From contig JADJJK010000010.1 of the NCBI GenBank assembly GCA_016706545.1, positions 248,001 through 312,000 on the forward strand: a stretch of 64,000 bases of DNA, written 5' to 3'. This DNA comes from Myxococcales bacterium (GTDB lineage: Bacteria > Myxococcota_A > Polyangia > Haliangiales > Haliangiaceae). The position numbers and the translations under genes are program-made. The notes under the pieces are model-generated. The model saw only the letters and a program-made list of their open reading frames with translations, had not been told where the DNA came from and did no database searches. Below are positions 12,436 through 22,708 of this stretch, one piece after another. Numbering within the stretch: the stretch's first letter is position 1; every line of letters begins with the position of its first letter.

Positions 12436-13071
12436 CGGAGCGCTCCTGCGCCTCTCCAAGGGCTGTGGTCAACCGCGCTGCTTGTGCGTCGACGGCGGGG
12501 TTGTCGGAGGGCGGGCTTAGACCGTCTTTGACCGTCTTTGACCCGCCCGCGCCACCGTCCACAGCCCCGAGGCTTCCGCGGAAACGCGCTGCGACTTGGA
12601 TCACGCCGCGTTTCCGCGGAGGGTTCCTCGACACCTCGTGACCCGGGCGCAACCCGGCCGACCGTGCCTGAGCCGATCGCCGTGCGTGACCCACCCACCG
12701 TGCGTGACCCACCCACCGTGCTCGACCCACCCACCGCGCTGGTCCTATCCACCTCCCACGCGCTCACCCTTGTCGTTACCTGGCGATCCGTTCCGGGTTC
12801 TGGGTTCTGGTACAAACCAAAAAAAAACTCAGGGTTCTGAAAACAGCAGGGGCTGTGGGCGGTGTGGAGAGGCGCGATGTCCCCTCAGGCCCGCCTGCTG
12901 CACCTGGCCCTCCTGCGCCTCTCCAAGGGCTGTGGTCAAGCGCGCCGCTTACGCGCATCGCGCCTGCCCAGGCTCGACGGGCGCGGTTGTCCATAGCCCG
13001 ACACCGTCCACAGCCCCGAGGCTTCCGCGGAAACGCGCTGCGACCTGGATCACACCACGTTTCCGCGGAGG
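12436..13071 (+). mobile_element. Composite repeat element, copy A (non-autonomous element candidate)
   Basis: A 636-bp non-coding block. Two similar modules (about 12443-12625 and 12908-13071) both begin CTCCTGCGCCTCTCCAAGGG and both end in a hairpin with an 11-bp perfect stem CCGCGGAAACG/CGTTTCCGCGG and a 22-nt loop (12576-12619 and 13025-13068). Between them are a short run of 18-bp units ACCCACCCACCGTGCGTG (about 12670-12745) and a conserved block GGCGATCCGTTCCGGGTTCT...GGGTTCTGAAAACAG (12781-12846). A near-identical inverted copy lies at 33.97-34.8 kb. No ORF in it looks real and there is no transposase. The exact 22-bp flanking repeat suggests insertion or recombination at the 3' end of the upstream gene. 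Confidence 0.75.
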
Positions 13072-13093
13072 TTCCTCCGCGCCCGGGATTGAG
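13072..13093 (+). repeat. Right 22-bp direct repeat
   Basis: Identical to 12414-12435. The sequence beyond it (ACTACTTATTAC) is unrelated and AT-rich, leading straight into the SAP-TIR gene. The other copies of the hairpin module diverge just before this point, so the 22 bp belong to the insertion site rather than to the element. Confidence 0.85.
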
Positions 13094-13107
13094 ACTACTT
13101 ATTACTT

Positions 13108-14148
13108 TCACTCCCTAGGCCCAAGCTTCTGCAGCAGCTTGCGAAGCTGTGTACATGGCGGACCGACCGCCGCTTGTAGGTTTCCATCTGTTCTTTCGCC
13201 GTCGTACGTGAGAGCCGTTACCCCCGCGAGGTCTGAGGCGATCTTGGGTTTGTGATGGCGATCGTATAGAAAAAGCGTTCGCTCTGGCCCCAGCGACCCG
13301 ACGAATAACCCATATTCCAACAGCACATTGTCCCTCGGTGCGGTTGTGGGTGCCCCGCGGGAAACCACAGCGTCATCCCCGCTGAACACGATCAGTGCGA
13401 AGTCAAAATCACGGGCCTTTGCAACGAGTGTCGACCAGGTCGTTTGTCCCGCCGCAAAGAGATTTTGGGACCAAATCGAACCCTCGACATCATGCTCGAG
13501 CTCTGCCTGCACTTCACGTGCAACTGGTAGCGCCTCTACGGTGGATCCGATAAACAACCTTGGCTTCCTCTTGGAAGGTCCCGTCTCAGTATCAGGTTCG
13601 TCGTCATCATCTTCTGCCGGGCGAACCCCAAGAACTCGCTCCACAAGCTCTTGTTTCTTCTTTCCGCCTTCATTAAGACGAAGATCCCGACAAAGCCTCT
13701 TCAGGCTGTCACGCGACACCCCTTTTTTTAAGACCTTGGAGAGCGCTTCGATAGCGCTTTCTCGTCTGAGACGATCTGGGAGTACAATTTCCAAGCCATC
13801 TGTCAGAACATGAAGCTCTTCTCGCGTGAGTCCATCCAATACTCGAAGCTTGTTGGATTGCCCTCTTGTTGAGGATTGATCGTCGTCATCCTTGCCAAGG
13901 ATGCGGTCCACGATCTCTGCCTTGACCTTGCCGCCGTCATCCAGGCTGAGCTCACGACATATTTGCTTCAAGCGCTCGCGGTCCAAGTCGAGCAGGAATT
14001 CGCCAAGGTCGCTCTTTGACAACGTGCGAACTACGCTGTGAAGCTCTTCATACTTTCGCCGATCATTGACCTTGAGGTCGTAGCGATCCATGAGGTCCCA
14101 AAGCTCACTACGGATCAACGTGCCAATAATATTCGGTTTTGTCGCCAT
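13108..14148 (-). CDS. Two SAP-like motifs fused to a CAP12/TIR-like (PF10137-type) domain; candidate antiphage NADase
   Basis: 346 aa, starting at 14148 behind a strong GGAGG. The C-terminal domain (about 195-346) reads RKPRLFIGSTVEALPVA, then DFALIVFSGDD, then PRDNVLLEYGLFVGSLG. This is the pattern of the TIR-like nucleotide-binding domain found in Cap12/Pycsar effectors, with E278 in the position of the catalytic Glu of TIR NADases. The N-terminal half holds two SAP-like units (RERLKQICRELSLDDGGKVK at 57-76 and RDSLKRLCRDLRLNEGGKKK at 146-165), each followed by a helix ending ILG or VLG and an acidic patch (DDDDQ, DDDDEPD). Function is inference: sensing, possibly of nucleic acid, by the SAP-like part and NAD+ depletion by the TIR part. 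Base composition is clearly more AT-rich than its neighbours, suggesting transfer. It sits 51 bp downstream of speA on the same strand. Confidence 0.8.
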   Translation of the reverse strand: MATKPNIIGTLIRSELWDLMDRYDLKVNDRRKYEELHSVVRTLSKSDLGEFLLDLDRERLKQICRELSLDDGGKVKAEIVDRILGKDDDDQSSTRGQSNKLRVLDGLTREELHVLTDGLEIVLPDRLRRESAIEALSKVLKKGVSRDSLKRLCRDLRLNEGGKKKQELVERVLGVRPAEDDDDEPDTETGPSKRKPRLFIGSTVEALPVAREVQAELEHDVEGSIWSQNLFAAGQTTWSTLVAKARDFDFALIVFSGDDAVVSRGAPTTAPRDNVLLEYGLFVGSLGPERTLFLYDRHHKPKIASDLAGVTALTYDGERTDGNLQAAVGPPCTQLRKLLQKLGPRE

Positions 14149-14199
14149 ACCGAGCCTCCGCCCTACTTCGTTTCCGGTTACTCGACTCGCCCCTGTCGG

Positions 14200-16140
<1,941 letters not shown>

Positions 16141-16301
16141 CTTTTGTAGGCACGATGAGGCAAACCGGCCGACGGCGCAATACGCAAAGCGCGGAGGTTC
16201 CGCGGAGCTGCGCCGTGAGAAGTCGGCGGAGGCGCCGCGGTGGCCGCCGCCGCGGCGGTGCGGCCATTTTGGCGCGGCCAGCGTAGGTGCGCGGCGGAGA
16301 C
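16141..16301. promoter_or_regulatory. Divergent promoter region between speA and the HelD-like gene
   Basis: 161 bp shared by two divergent genes. It includes GC-rich inverted stretches (GCGGTGGCCGCCGCCGCGGC around 16238-16257). Specific -35/-10 elements could not be assigned. Confidence 0.3.
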
Positions 16302-18707
16302 ATGCTGCTAGATTCCGTGGCCCCCATGGGAGAGCCCATCGTACCCGGTAGTATTGGTGCCAAGATCGTCGCAGAAGAGGAGCGCCTCTTTGGTCAGGTC
16401 TCGGCGCGTGTCGCGCTCGGTGAGGAGGAGGCCGATGACCGGCCATCGGTTGGGAGCAGCGACATCGACCGCGACCTCCTCTCGCTGCGCGACCAGATCT
16501 CGGAGGCCCGCGCGGAGGACCTGCCGCCGCTCATCGAGCAGATGACCCGGCTGGCCGCGCTCAAGGGCCGGCTCGGGGGCGGCAAGTCGCTGCCGGTGGA
16601 CATCAACTCGCCGTACTTCGCGCACCTTCGGCTCAAGGAGGGCGGCAAGCGCCGCGACGTGCTGATCGGCAAGCGCGGCTTCATCGATCGCACCTCCAAC
16701 GTGCAGATCGTGGACTGGCGCAACGCGCCGGTCTCCCGCATCTACTATCGCTTCGAAGAAGGCGACGACTACGAGGAGGAGTTCGGCGGCAAGGCGGTGG
16801 ACGGGGTGGTCGAGGTCCGGCGCAACGTGTCGATCTCCAAAGGGCTGCTGCGCCGGGTCGGCGCGCCACAGGGCACCTATCTGAAGGACGCGCGCGGTGG
16901 CTGGGTGCAGGCGGTGGGGCAGCTCGCGCCGGTCCTGCACGGCGGCATGGGCAAGGCGGCGCGCCCGGTGGCGGCCAAGGGCGGCAGCAAGGGCACGCTG
17001 GGTGTGCATCACGGCGTGGCGCGGGCAGACAAGGCGCTCCCCGAGATCGCCGCGCTCATCGACAAGGAGCAGTTCGAGCTCATCACCCACCCGCAGAGCG
17101 GCATCGTGGTGATCCAGGGCGGCGCCGGCTCCGGCAAGACCACGGTGGCGCTGCACCGGGTGGCCTTCCTCAACTTCGAGGATGGTCGCCGCTTCCGCGC
17201 CCAGAACATGCTGTTCGTGGTGCCCTCGCTGGCCTTGTCGCGCTACGTCGGCGGCGTCCTGCCGTCGCTGGGCGTGACCGGGGTCCCGGTGGTCACGTAC
17301 ACGAGCTGGGCGCGCTCCACCCGCATGCGCTGCTTGCCGGACTCCCCCACCAAGTACAACGAAGATCCGCCGGAGCAGGTGTCGCGGATCAAGAAGCACC
17401 CGGCGCTGCTCACCATCCTGGAGAAGGTGTGCGAGAAGCAGGCCGTCACCATCGGCGGTGAGCTGGCTGGCCTCGTGCGCGCGACCGCGGCGGAGCCCCA
17501 GGTGATCGCGGAGTGGAACCGCCACGCGCACCGCCCGCTGATGCCGCGGCTGTCCGCGCTGGCGTCGTGGGTCCGGAAATCGGACCTGGACGCCAACGTG
17601 CGCGTCAGCCTGGAGGGCCTCGTCAAGCGCTGGCGCAAGCGCGCAGATGACTGCGTGCTGGACTGGGCCGAGCTGATGACGGACCGGACGGCGCTGGCCG
17701 AAGGGTTCGAGGGCTGGGACGTCACCGGGCGCGAGATCGACCGCACCGTGTCGTGGGTGCGGCGTCAGCTCGCCAGGGCGCAGGCCGCGCCGGTGGACGA
17801 CGAGGGCAAGCCGATCTTGAGCTCGGATGGCACGCCGCTTGGGCCCGACGAGGACGATCCGGGGGGCCGCTTCGATGACGAGGACGACCCGCTGCTGTTG
17901 CGCCTGGTGCAGCTCAAGCGCGGCGGGCTGGTTCAGCCAAGCGGCGACGAGCTGATCTGGGAGCACGTGGCCATCGATGAGGCGCAGGATCGCTCGGCGA
18001 TCGAGGTCAAGGTGCTGGTGGAGGCGGTGCGGGCGCCCGGGAACGATCCCAACAAGCGCTCGGTCACCATCGCTGGCGACACCGCGCAGCGCCTGGTGTT
18101 CGACAACAACTTCTCGGGCTGGGAGGCGCTGCTGGCGCAGACCGGCCAGCCGGCCATCGTCCGGCCGCTGCGATTGTCGTATCGCTCCACCGCAGAGGTC
18201 ATGCTGCTGGCGCGCGAGATCCTTGGGCCGGAGCTCGCGCCCGATGATCCGCTGGCGGCGCGGCCCGGCGAGCCGGTGGAGCTGCACGAGTTTGGCGATC
18301 TGGGCGAGGCGGTGGCGTTCCTCAGCGATGCGCTGCGCAACCTGATGGCGCGCGAGCCCACCGCGTCCTGCGCCTTGATCACGCGCCACCCGGAGCAGGC
18401 GGACGCATACTTCGAGGGGCTGCGGCGAGCGGAGATCCCGGCGCTGCGCCGCATCCGGCGCGACGAGTTCAACTTTCAGCCCGGCATCGACGTCACCGAT
18501 GTGACGCAGGTCAAGGGCCTGGAGTTCGACTACGTGGTGATGGCCGACGTCAACGCGGCGTCGTACCCCGACGCGCCTTGGGCTCGGCACTTGTTGCATA
18601 TCGGCGTCACCCGCGCGGCGCACCAGCTATGGATCGTCTCCACCGGGGAGGTCAGCTCGCTCATCCCCCAGGTGCTGCGCGACGGCGGCCGCATGACCGT
18701 AGGCTAG
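16302..18707 (+). CDS. HelD/UvrD-like superfamily 1 ATPase (helicase IV or RNA-polymerase recycling type)
   Basis: About 801 aa. Candidate starts are GTG 16287, ATG 16302 (GGAG immediately upstream) and ATG 16326; 16302 is a compromise. The N-terminus is helical and begins IVAEEERLFGQVSARVALGEEE, typical of HelD-type proteins. The Walker A is GGAGSGKTTVALH with K279, the Walker B is HVAIDEAQDRS, and motif V/VI-like VTQVKGLEFDYVVMADV and HIGVTRAAHQLWIVSTGE follow. HelD proteins remove stalled RNA polymerase from DNA, while other relatives are DNA helicase IV. The inserted acidic segment DEDDPGGRFDDEDDP (about residues 517-531) is unusual and polar. Which biochemical role applies is not settled by sequence. 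Confidence 0.85.
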   Translation: MLLDSVAPMGEPIVPGSIGAKIVAEEERLFGQVSARVALGEEEADDRPSVGSSDIDRDLLSLRDQISEARAEDLPPLIEQMTRLAALKGRLGGGKSLPVDINSPYFAHLRLKEGGKRRDVLIGKRGFIDRTSNVQIVDWRNAPVSRIYYRFEEGDDYEEEFGGKAVDGVVEVRRNVSISKGLLRRVGAPQGTYLKDARGGWVQAVGQLAPVLHGGMGKAARPVAAKGGSKGTLGVHHGVARADKALPEIAALIDKEQFELITHPQSGIVVIQGGAGSGKTTVALHRVAFLNFEDGRRFRAQNMLFVVPSLALSRYVGGVLPSLGVTGVPVVTYTSWARSTRMRCLPDSPTKYNEDPPEQVSRIKKHPALLTILEKVCEKQAVTIGGELAGLVRATAAEPQVIAEWNRHAHRPLMPRLSALASWVRKSDLDANVRVSLEGLVKRWRKRADDCVLDWAELMTDRTALAEGFEGWDVTGREIDRTVSWVRRQLARAQAAPVDDEGKPILSSDGTPLGPDEDDPGGRFDDEDDPLLLRLVQLKRGGLVQPSGDELIWEHVAIDEAQDRSAIEVKVLVEAVRAPGNDPNKRSVTIAGDTAQRLVFDNNFSGWEALLAQTGQPAIVRPLRLSYRSTAEVMLLAREILGPELAPDDPLAARPGEPVELHEFGDLGEAVAFLSDALRNLMAREPTASCALITRHPEQADAYFEGLRRAEIPALRRIRRDEFNFQPGIDVTDVTQVKGLEFDYVVMADVNAASYPDAPWARHLLHIGVTRAAHQLWIVSTGEVSSLIPQVLRDGGRMTVG

Positions 18708-18955
18708 CGAGCTCCGTCGGCTCGCCAGCACACTTCTATCGAGCGATTGGCGTGCTTGCTTACGTTCTCCCGTCGTCGGTGACCGCCCGGTGCAGAAGCG
18801 TGGTGCGGTTCACGGTCGGGTAGCCAGCCGACGATCTCTTTTCAGCCCTGGTGATGGGTTTTGCCCGCGTCGAGCGTTTGAACTGCGTGGCGCGACATGG
18901 ATCATCACCTCCCTTGTCCTCGGGGCAGGGCCAGGTCAAGATCAACAACTCTTCG

Positions 18956-20029
18956 ATGTCTGAAGGTAGCGGCAACGTGCCCCAAGAGGGCGTGGTGCGC
19001 TCGTCAAGCCCCCCAATAGGAGGCGACCGGGCGCTGCCGCGCGTTGAGGCTGCGCTGCGCGACGCGGGCTTCACCGCCGCCGAGCGCGAAGACTGGATGC
19101 GCCGCCTGGGGCAGATCCTCGACGTCTCCGACGTGTCGGAGGACGAGGTGATCTCCATCGTCACGGATGAGGTGGCGCCGCATACGCACTCGTATCTCAA
19201 GCGCCAGGCCAACATCTGGCGACACGAGCTGGCGCGCTGGTGGAACCACCGCAACCCCATCGCCCGGCTGATCTATGGCGTTGGTTGGCTGTTCGTCCTG
19301 GTGGGCGCGGCCGTCCAGTCGGGCCTGAGCATGACCGGCTACGTCGCGGCTGCCGTGGTGCTGGCGATCAAGGTGTGGAACTCCATCAAGGAGTTCGATC
19401 CCAAGCACCTGCCGGCGCTCCGGCGCGGCCGCACCGAGCGTCAGCTCCTCCTCGAGAAGCTCATCCACACGACCTTGCAGTGGGGGCAAGCCACGCCGAC
19501 CGCCAAGGAGCTCCGCGACTTCCAGGACGAGGCGCTGGGGCTCATCGCGTCGTACGTGCGCGATCATCGCTCGGACCTCAAGGGCCGAAAGATCTTCGTG
19601 AACCTGGTCGTCTCGCGGGGGCACGGACTGGAGGTCATCGCCCGTTCAGATGACCAGCGCCCCGTTCCCCAGCACTACCGGCCGGAAGAATGTTTGGTGA
19701 TGTGGACTGCACTTCAGGAGGGCCTGACGCAGTTTACCGGTGATATCTATACGGATTGTCCGAAGACCCCTAAGGGGAAACCTTACAACAGCGTCCTGGC
19801 CATCCCGATCAAGCTTGATAAGCAAGTGGTGGGTGGGGTATCCGTTGACAGTGCGGCGAAGTATCACTTCGACCGGTACGTGGATGAGCTACAGGTAGAG
19901 CTAGCGCCCTACGTACAACTTCTGGCCGTGACACTCGCGGGTTCTCATGGTACTCAGGAACCTGTCACGGAGCTTTCAGTCCGGGGTGAAGGAGAAAGCG
20001 ATAATGACGGCAACACCGATGATCCATGA
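18956..20029 (+). CDS. Membrane-anchored protein with C-terminal GAF-like domain
   Basis: 357 aa if started at ATG 18956 (MSEGSGNVPQEG); an in-frame ATG at 18851 would add 35 residues, and neither has a strong ribosome site. A helical N-terminus (about 20-95) precedes two membrane helices (IARLIYGVGWLFVLVGAAVQ and MTGYVAAAVVLAIKVW, about 105-145). The remainder (about 165-345) resembles a GAF-type sensory fold, with LGLIASYVRDHRSDL, KPYNSVLAIPI and VGGVSVDSA. No catalytic domain follows, so a signal-sensing or scaffold role is likely. The last third (from about 19660) is visibly less GC-rich than the first. It overlaps the next small gene by 26 bp, which implies co-translation. Confidence 0.7.
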   Translation: MSEGSGNVPQEGVVRSSSPPIGGDRALPRVEAALRDAGFTAAEREDWMRRLGQILDVSDVSEDEVISIVTDEVAPHTHSYLKRQANIWRHELARWWNHRNPIARLIYGVGWLFVLVGAAVQSGLSMTGYVAAAVVLAIKVWNSIKEFDPKHLPALRRGRTERQLLLEKLIHTTLQWGQATPTAKELRDFQDEALGLIASYVRDHRSDLKGRKIFVNLVVSRGHGLEVIARSDDQRPVPQHYRPEECLVMWTALQEGLTQFTGDIYTDCPKTPKGKPYNSVLAIPIKLDKQVVGGVSVDSAAKYHFDRYVDELQVELAPYVQLLAVTLAGSHGTQEPVTELSVRGEGESDNDGNTDDP

Positions 20030-20204
20030 CCTCGTGCGCGAGGGTCGGGTGAGCCCGCAGCATGGAGCGACGTTACTTGAGCTGCGGCGCGATGTTGCCA
20101 AGCGCCGAGAACAAAAACTCCACCCGCGTGGAGCCTTTGTCAGGATCGCGGTGGGGCTGGGCGTGTTGATTCTCGCGGTGCTGGGCGTTCGTCGCTACCA
20201 ATAG
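20004..20204 (+). CDS. Small single-pass membrane protein
   Basis: 66 aa (MTATPMIHDLVREGRVSPQHG...). An ideal AAGGAG lies 9 bases before ATG 20004 and the frame overlaps the end of the GAF-like gene, so the two are probably translationally coupled. Residues 1-40 are charged and helical (LLELRRDVAKRREQ) and residues about 46-61 form a membrane helix (VRIAVGLGVLILAVLGV). It is most likely a partner of the overlapping GAF-like protein. Family unknown. Confidence 0.7.
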   Translation: MTATPMIHDLVREGRVSPQHGATLLELRRDVAKRREQKLHPRGAFVRIAVGLGVLILAVLGVRRYQ

Positions 20205-20575
20205 CTACTTAGCTACCCTTCGACGCGCTCCGCGCATTCCCGTCGCCAAGGCGGAAAGCGCCCGAGGTCATGCAGGTCGGGTTGCGTGTGACGTGGATGC
20301 TCCAGTTCGTGCAGATGCCTTGCGCGCGCAGGATGGACTGGGGCGCTTGGCCTGCTACGGGAATCAGCGACGTCCCGGATGCAGGTGACGCCGGTGATGT
20401 CGGGTGACGCCGGTGATGCCGGTGATGTCGGGTGACGCCGGTTTCGTCGGCGAGCTCGCTCTCTTGAGACAGCGCCAAGCAGGCGGCGGTTGCCATGATC
20501 TTTGGGCTTGGGCGCTATCCAGACGCACCCTACTATCGCCTGTAGATAGCCTCACTATTCTCGGGGAGCTTGACC
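20205..20575. other. Intergenic region with GGTGACGCCGGTGATGTCG tandem repeats
   Basis: A 371-bp spacer. From 20384 to 20450 the 19-mer GGTGACGCCGGTGATGTCG and truncated or altered versions (GGTGACGCCGGTGATGCC, GGTGATGTCG, GGTGACGCCGGTTTCGTCG) follow each other head to tail. The remaining sequence holds the promoter of the downstream lipoprotein; CTACTATCGCCTGTAGATAGCC around 20530-20551 contains a short imperfect dyad (CTATCGCCTGTAGATAG). No gene seen. Confidence 0.45.
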
Positions 20576-20986
20576 ATGCTGCGATCGACCCTGTTGGTGG
20601 CCGGAGTTGCGCTAGGAGCATGCACGAGCCAGCAGAAGCTGGCGACGCTGGATGGACAGGGGATGGAATCCTCTGCCGAGAAGAACGTCACGGTGGAGGT
20701 GGTGAGCCGGCAGTTTCTCGACTGCACGCTGTACCTGGATCTGGGCACCAGCCGTCAGCGGCTGGGCAAGGCCACCGGCATGGCGACCACGGTCTTTGGC
20801 GTGCAGTGGAACGCCGAGACTGTCAACGCGGTGGAGGCGCGGCTCGTCGCGGAGACCCTCGGTAAAGGCCAGGAAGGGACGCTGGTCAGCTCGCCCTTTC
20901 GCATGAGCGAAGGAGGTCGCGTGGTGTGGACCATCCAGGGACACCAGAACCGGCCGCCCAGCGAGGTCAGCCTGGGGCTGTATTGA
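20576..20986 (+). CDS. Small lipoprotein of unknown function
   Basis: 136 aa. ATG 20576 follows GGGGAG at good spacing. The signal is MLRSTLLVAGVALGAC with the lipidated Cys at 16. The mature part (SSAEKNVTVEVVSRQFLDC..., WTIQGHQNRPPSEVSLGLY) appears beta-rich with one further Cys. No family recognised. It converges with the next small lipoprotein. Confidence 0.7.
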   Translation: MLRSTLLVAGVALGACTSQQKLATLDGQGMESSAEKNVTVEVVSRQFLDCTLYLDLGTSRQRLGKATGMATTVFGVQWNAETVNAVEARLVAETLGKGQEGTLVSSPFRMSEGGRVVWTIQGHQNRPPSEVSLGLY

Positions 20987-21005
20987 GTGAGCGGTCCAGG
21001 GCTTG

Positions 21006-21548
21006 CTAGCCGGCTAGCAAGCCAGCGAGCCTGGCCTGCAGCGCGTCGAGCACCATGTAGTCAACCTGGGGGCGCGGATCGGCCAGGCAGCCGTAGAACG
21101 AGTCGCGGTACTCGACCGTCTTGCCGGCGGTGGTGACTCGCAGCGTGAGCTTGGGCTTGTCGGCCCCGCACTGGGCGGAGTCCACCACCGTGAGCTGGCG
21201 CAACGTCGGCTGCAAGGCGCTCAGCTCCGCGCTGTCGAGGCTGCGCTGGCGCGCCACCTTGCGCAGCGGCGCGCCCTCACATCGCCAGGTGGTCAGCGAG
21301 GTCAGCGCGGACGAGGAGATCGAGAGCGTGTACTCCGCGCTGCCGGTCACGCACTCGCTGCCCGGTGGGTTGCCGCCCAACCCTCCGCCCTCGTTGAAGA
21401 GTACCAGCCGGCTGGCCTCGTCGTTCCACACGGCATCGCCGACCGCGACGGTCGGCTCATCGCCGCAGGCCGAGACCATGATCGCGACGGCCGCCGCCGC
21501 CGCGGTCGCCGCGAGTCGTCGAACCGGCTGGCCATGGGAGGAGCGCAT
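21006..21548 (-). CDS. Small lipoprotein of unknown function
   Basis: 180 aa. The start at 21548 (MRSSHGQPVRRLAATAAAA) gives a lipoprotein signal ending IMVSAC. The mature domain carries cysteines in ECVTG, WRCEG, QCGADK and GCLADP, an even set that could form two disulfides. It ends LDALQARLAGLLAG. Function unknown. Confidence 0.7.
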   Translation of the reverse strand: MRSSHGQPVRRLAATAAAAAVAIMVSACGDEPTVAVGDAVWNDEASRLVLFNEGGGLGGNPPGSECVTGSAEYTLSISSSALTSLTTWRCEGAPLRKVARQRSLDSAELSALQPTLRQLTVVDSAQCGADKPKLTLRVTTAGKTVEYRDSFYGCLADPRPQVDYMVLDALQARLAGLLAG

Positions 21549-21646
21549 GCGGCCGACTATGGCGCAAAAACCTCCCGCGCGAGCGCGCGTATCGCGGGAT
21601 CGCCTGGGATTGACGACCTTCGCCACACCAGGTACAGCGCTACGTG

Positions 21647-22528
21647 ATGCAAACCAGAGCGTTTGGTGATAGCGGGCTCCAGGTCTCCATCGTGGGCCTG
21701 GGCGCCGGGTCCATCGGTGAGGCCACGACGCCAGACGCGGAGGTGGAGCAGCTCTTGAACACCGCGCTGGACGCCGGGGTGACGCTGGTGGACACCGCGC
21801 GCAGCTATGGGTTGTCCGAAGAGCGGCTGGGGAGCCTGCTGCAGGGACGGCGGCAGCGCGTGGTGCTGTCCACCAAGATCGGGTACGACATGGCCGGGAT
21901 CCCGGACTGGACGGGCCCGTGCATCGAGGCTGGCGTGGACGCTGCGTTGCGTCGCCTGCGCACGGACTGGCTGGACATCGTCCATCTGCATTCGTGCGGC
22001 CTGGACGTGTTGCAGCGCGGTGACGTGGTCGCCGCGCTTGGCCGCGCGGTCGAAGCTGGCAAGGTTCGGGTCGCCGCGTACTCGGGCGAAGGGGAGGCGC
22101 TGCGCTGGGCAGTGACCTCTGGCGCCTTTGGCGCGGTGCAGTGCTCGGTCAGCGTCGTGGACCAGGCGTCGCTCTTTGGCGCGGTGGCGCTCGCCAAGGA
22201 GCGTGGACTCGGGGTCCTGGCCAAGCGCGCCCTGGGCAACGCGCCGTGGCGGTTCACCGAGCGGCCGGCGGCGCCGGACGTGGCCGAGGCGTGGGAGCGA
22301 TTTCGGGCGCTCGAGCTCGACCCGGGGCCGCTCTCGCACTCGGCCCTGTTCACCCGGTTCGCGGCGTTTGCACCAGGGGTCGACGCGGTGCTCGTGGGGA
22401 CCCGTCAGCCAGCGCACCTGCTGGCCGCCATCGCAGAGGTCGCCCACGGCCCGCTCCCCGAAGACGTGGTCTTGGGCCTGCGCGCCGGGTTCGAGCGCGT
22501 CGGCGCCAACTGGGGCGGTCGCATTTGA
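21647..22528 (+). CDS. Aldo/keto reductase
   Basis: 293 aa from ATG 21647 (GTG 21644 is one codon upstream). A cytoplasmic NAD(P)H-dependent oxidoreductase with a TIM-barrel fold. Seen: the N-terminal hairpin and GLGAGSIG, the catalytic Asp/Tyr in VTLVDTARSYGLSEERLG, Lys in VLSTKIGYD, and His in WLDIVHLHSCG. Substrate cannot be inferred. The tail VVLGLRAGFERVGANWGGRI resembles the end of L-fucose/galactose dehydrogenase-like AKRs. Confidence 0.9.
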   Translation: MQTRAFGDSGLQVSIVGLGAGSIGEATTPDAEVEQLLNTALDAGVTLVDTARSYGLSEERLGSLLQGRRQRVVLSTKIGYDMAGIPDWTGPCIEAGVDAALRRLRTDWLDIVHLHSCGLDVLQRGDVVAALGRAVEAGKVRVAAYSGEGEALRWAVTSGAFGAVQCSVSVVDQASLFGAVALAKERGLGVLAKRALGNAPWRFTERPAAPDVAEAWERFRALELDPGPLSHSALFTRFAAFAPGVDAVLVGTRQPAHLLAAIAEVAHGPLPEDVVLGLRAGFERVGANWGGRI

Positions 22529-22708
22529 CCTTCCCAGCGGGCCGACGCAGCGAGTCGGCCCAGCGCGAGTCGGCGCGGGCATGTCGGCAACCACCTGGCA
22601 TGTCGTGACGATCCCTCGCCTTGGCCAAGCTGCCAGGACGGGAATGCGCCTTCTGGAGCGGCGGTTCATCGACCTGCATGGAAGTCTCTTGCTAGAGTAG
22701 CGCCGCCG

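Noticed and set aside
12596..13255. Arg/Pro-rich ORFs in repeat copy A
   Set aside because: They follow the tandem repeats, differ in each copy by frame-breaking length changes, and have no homology pattern.
14149..14199. A missing partner gene (CD-NTase/cyclase) next to the TIR-like gene
   Set aside because: The TIR-like gene is flanked by speA and the repeat element only; no cyclase, STING or Pycsar gene is seen, so a full CBASS/Pycsar call is not supported.
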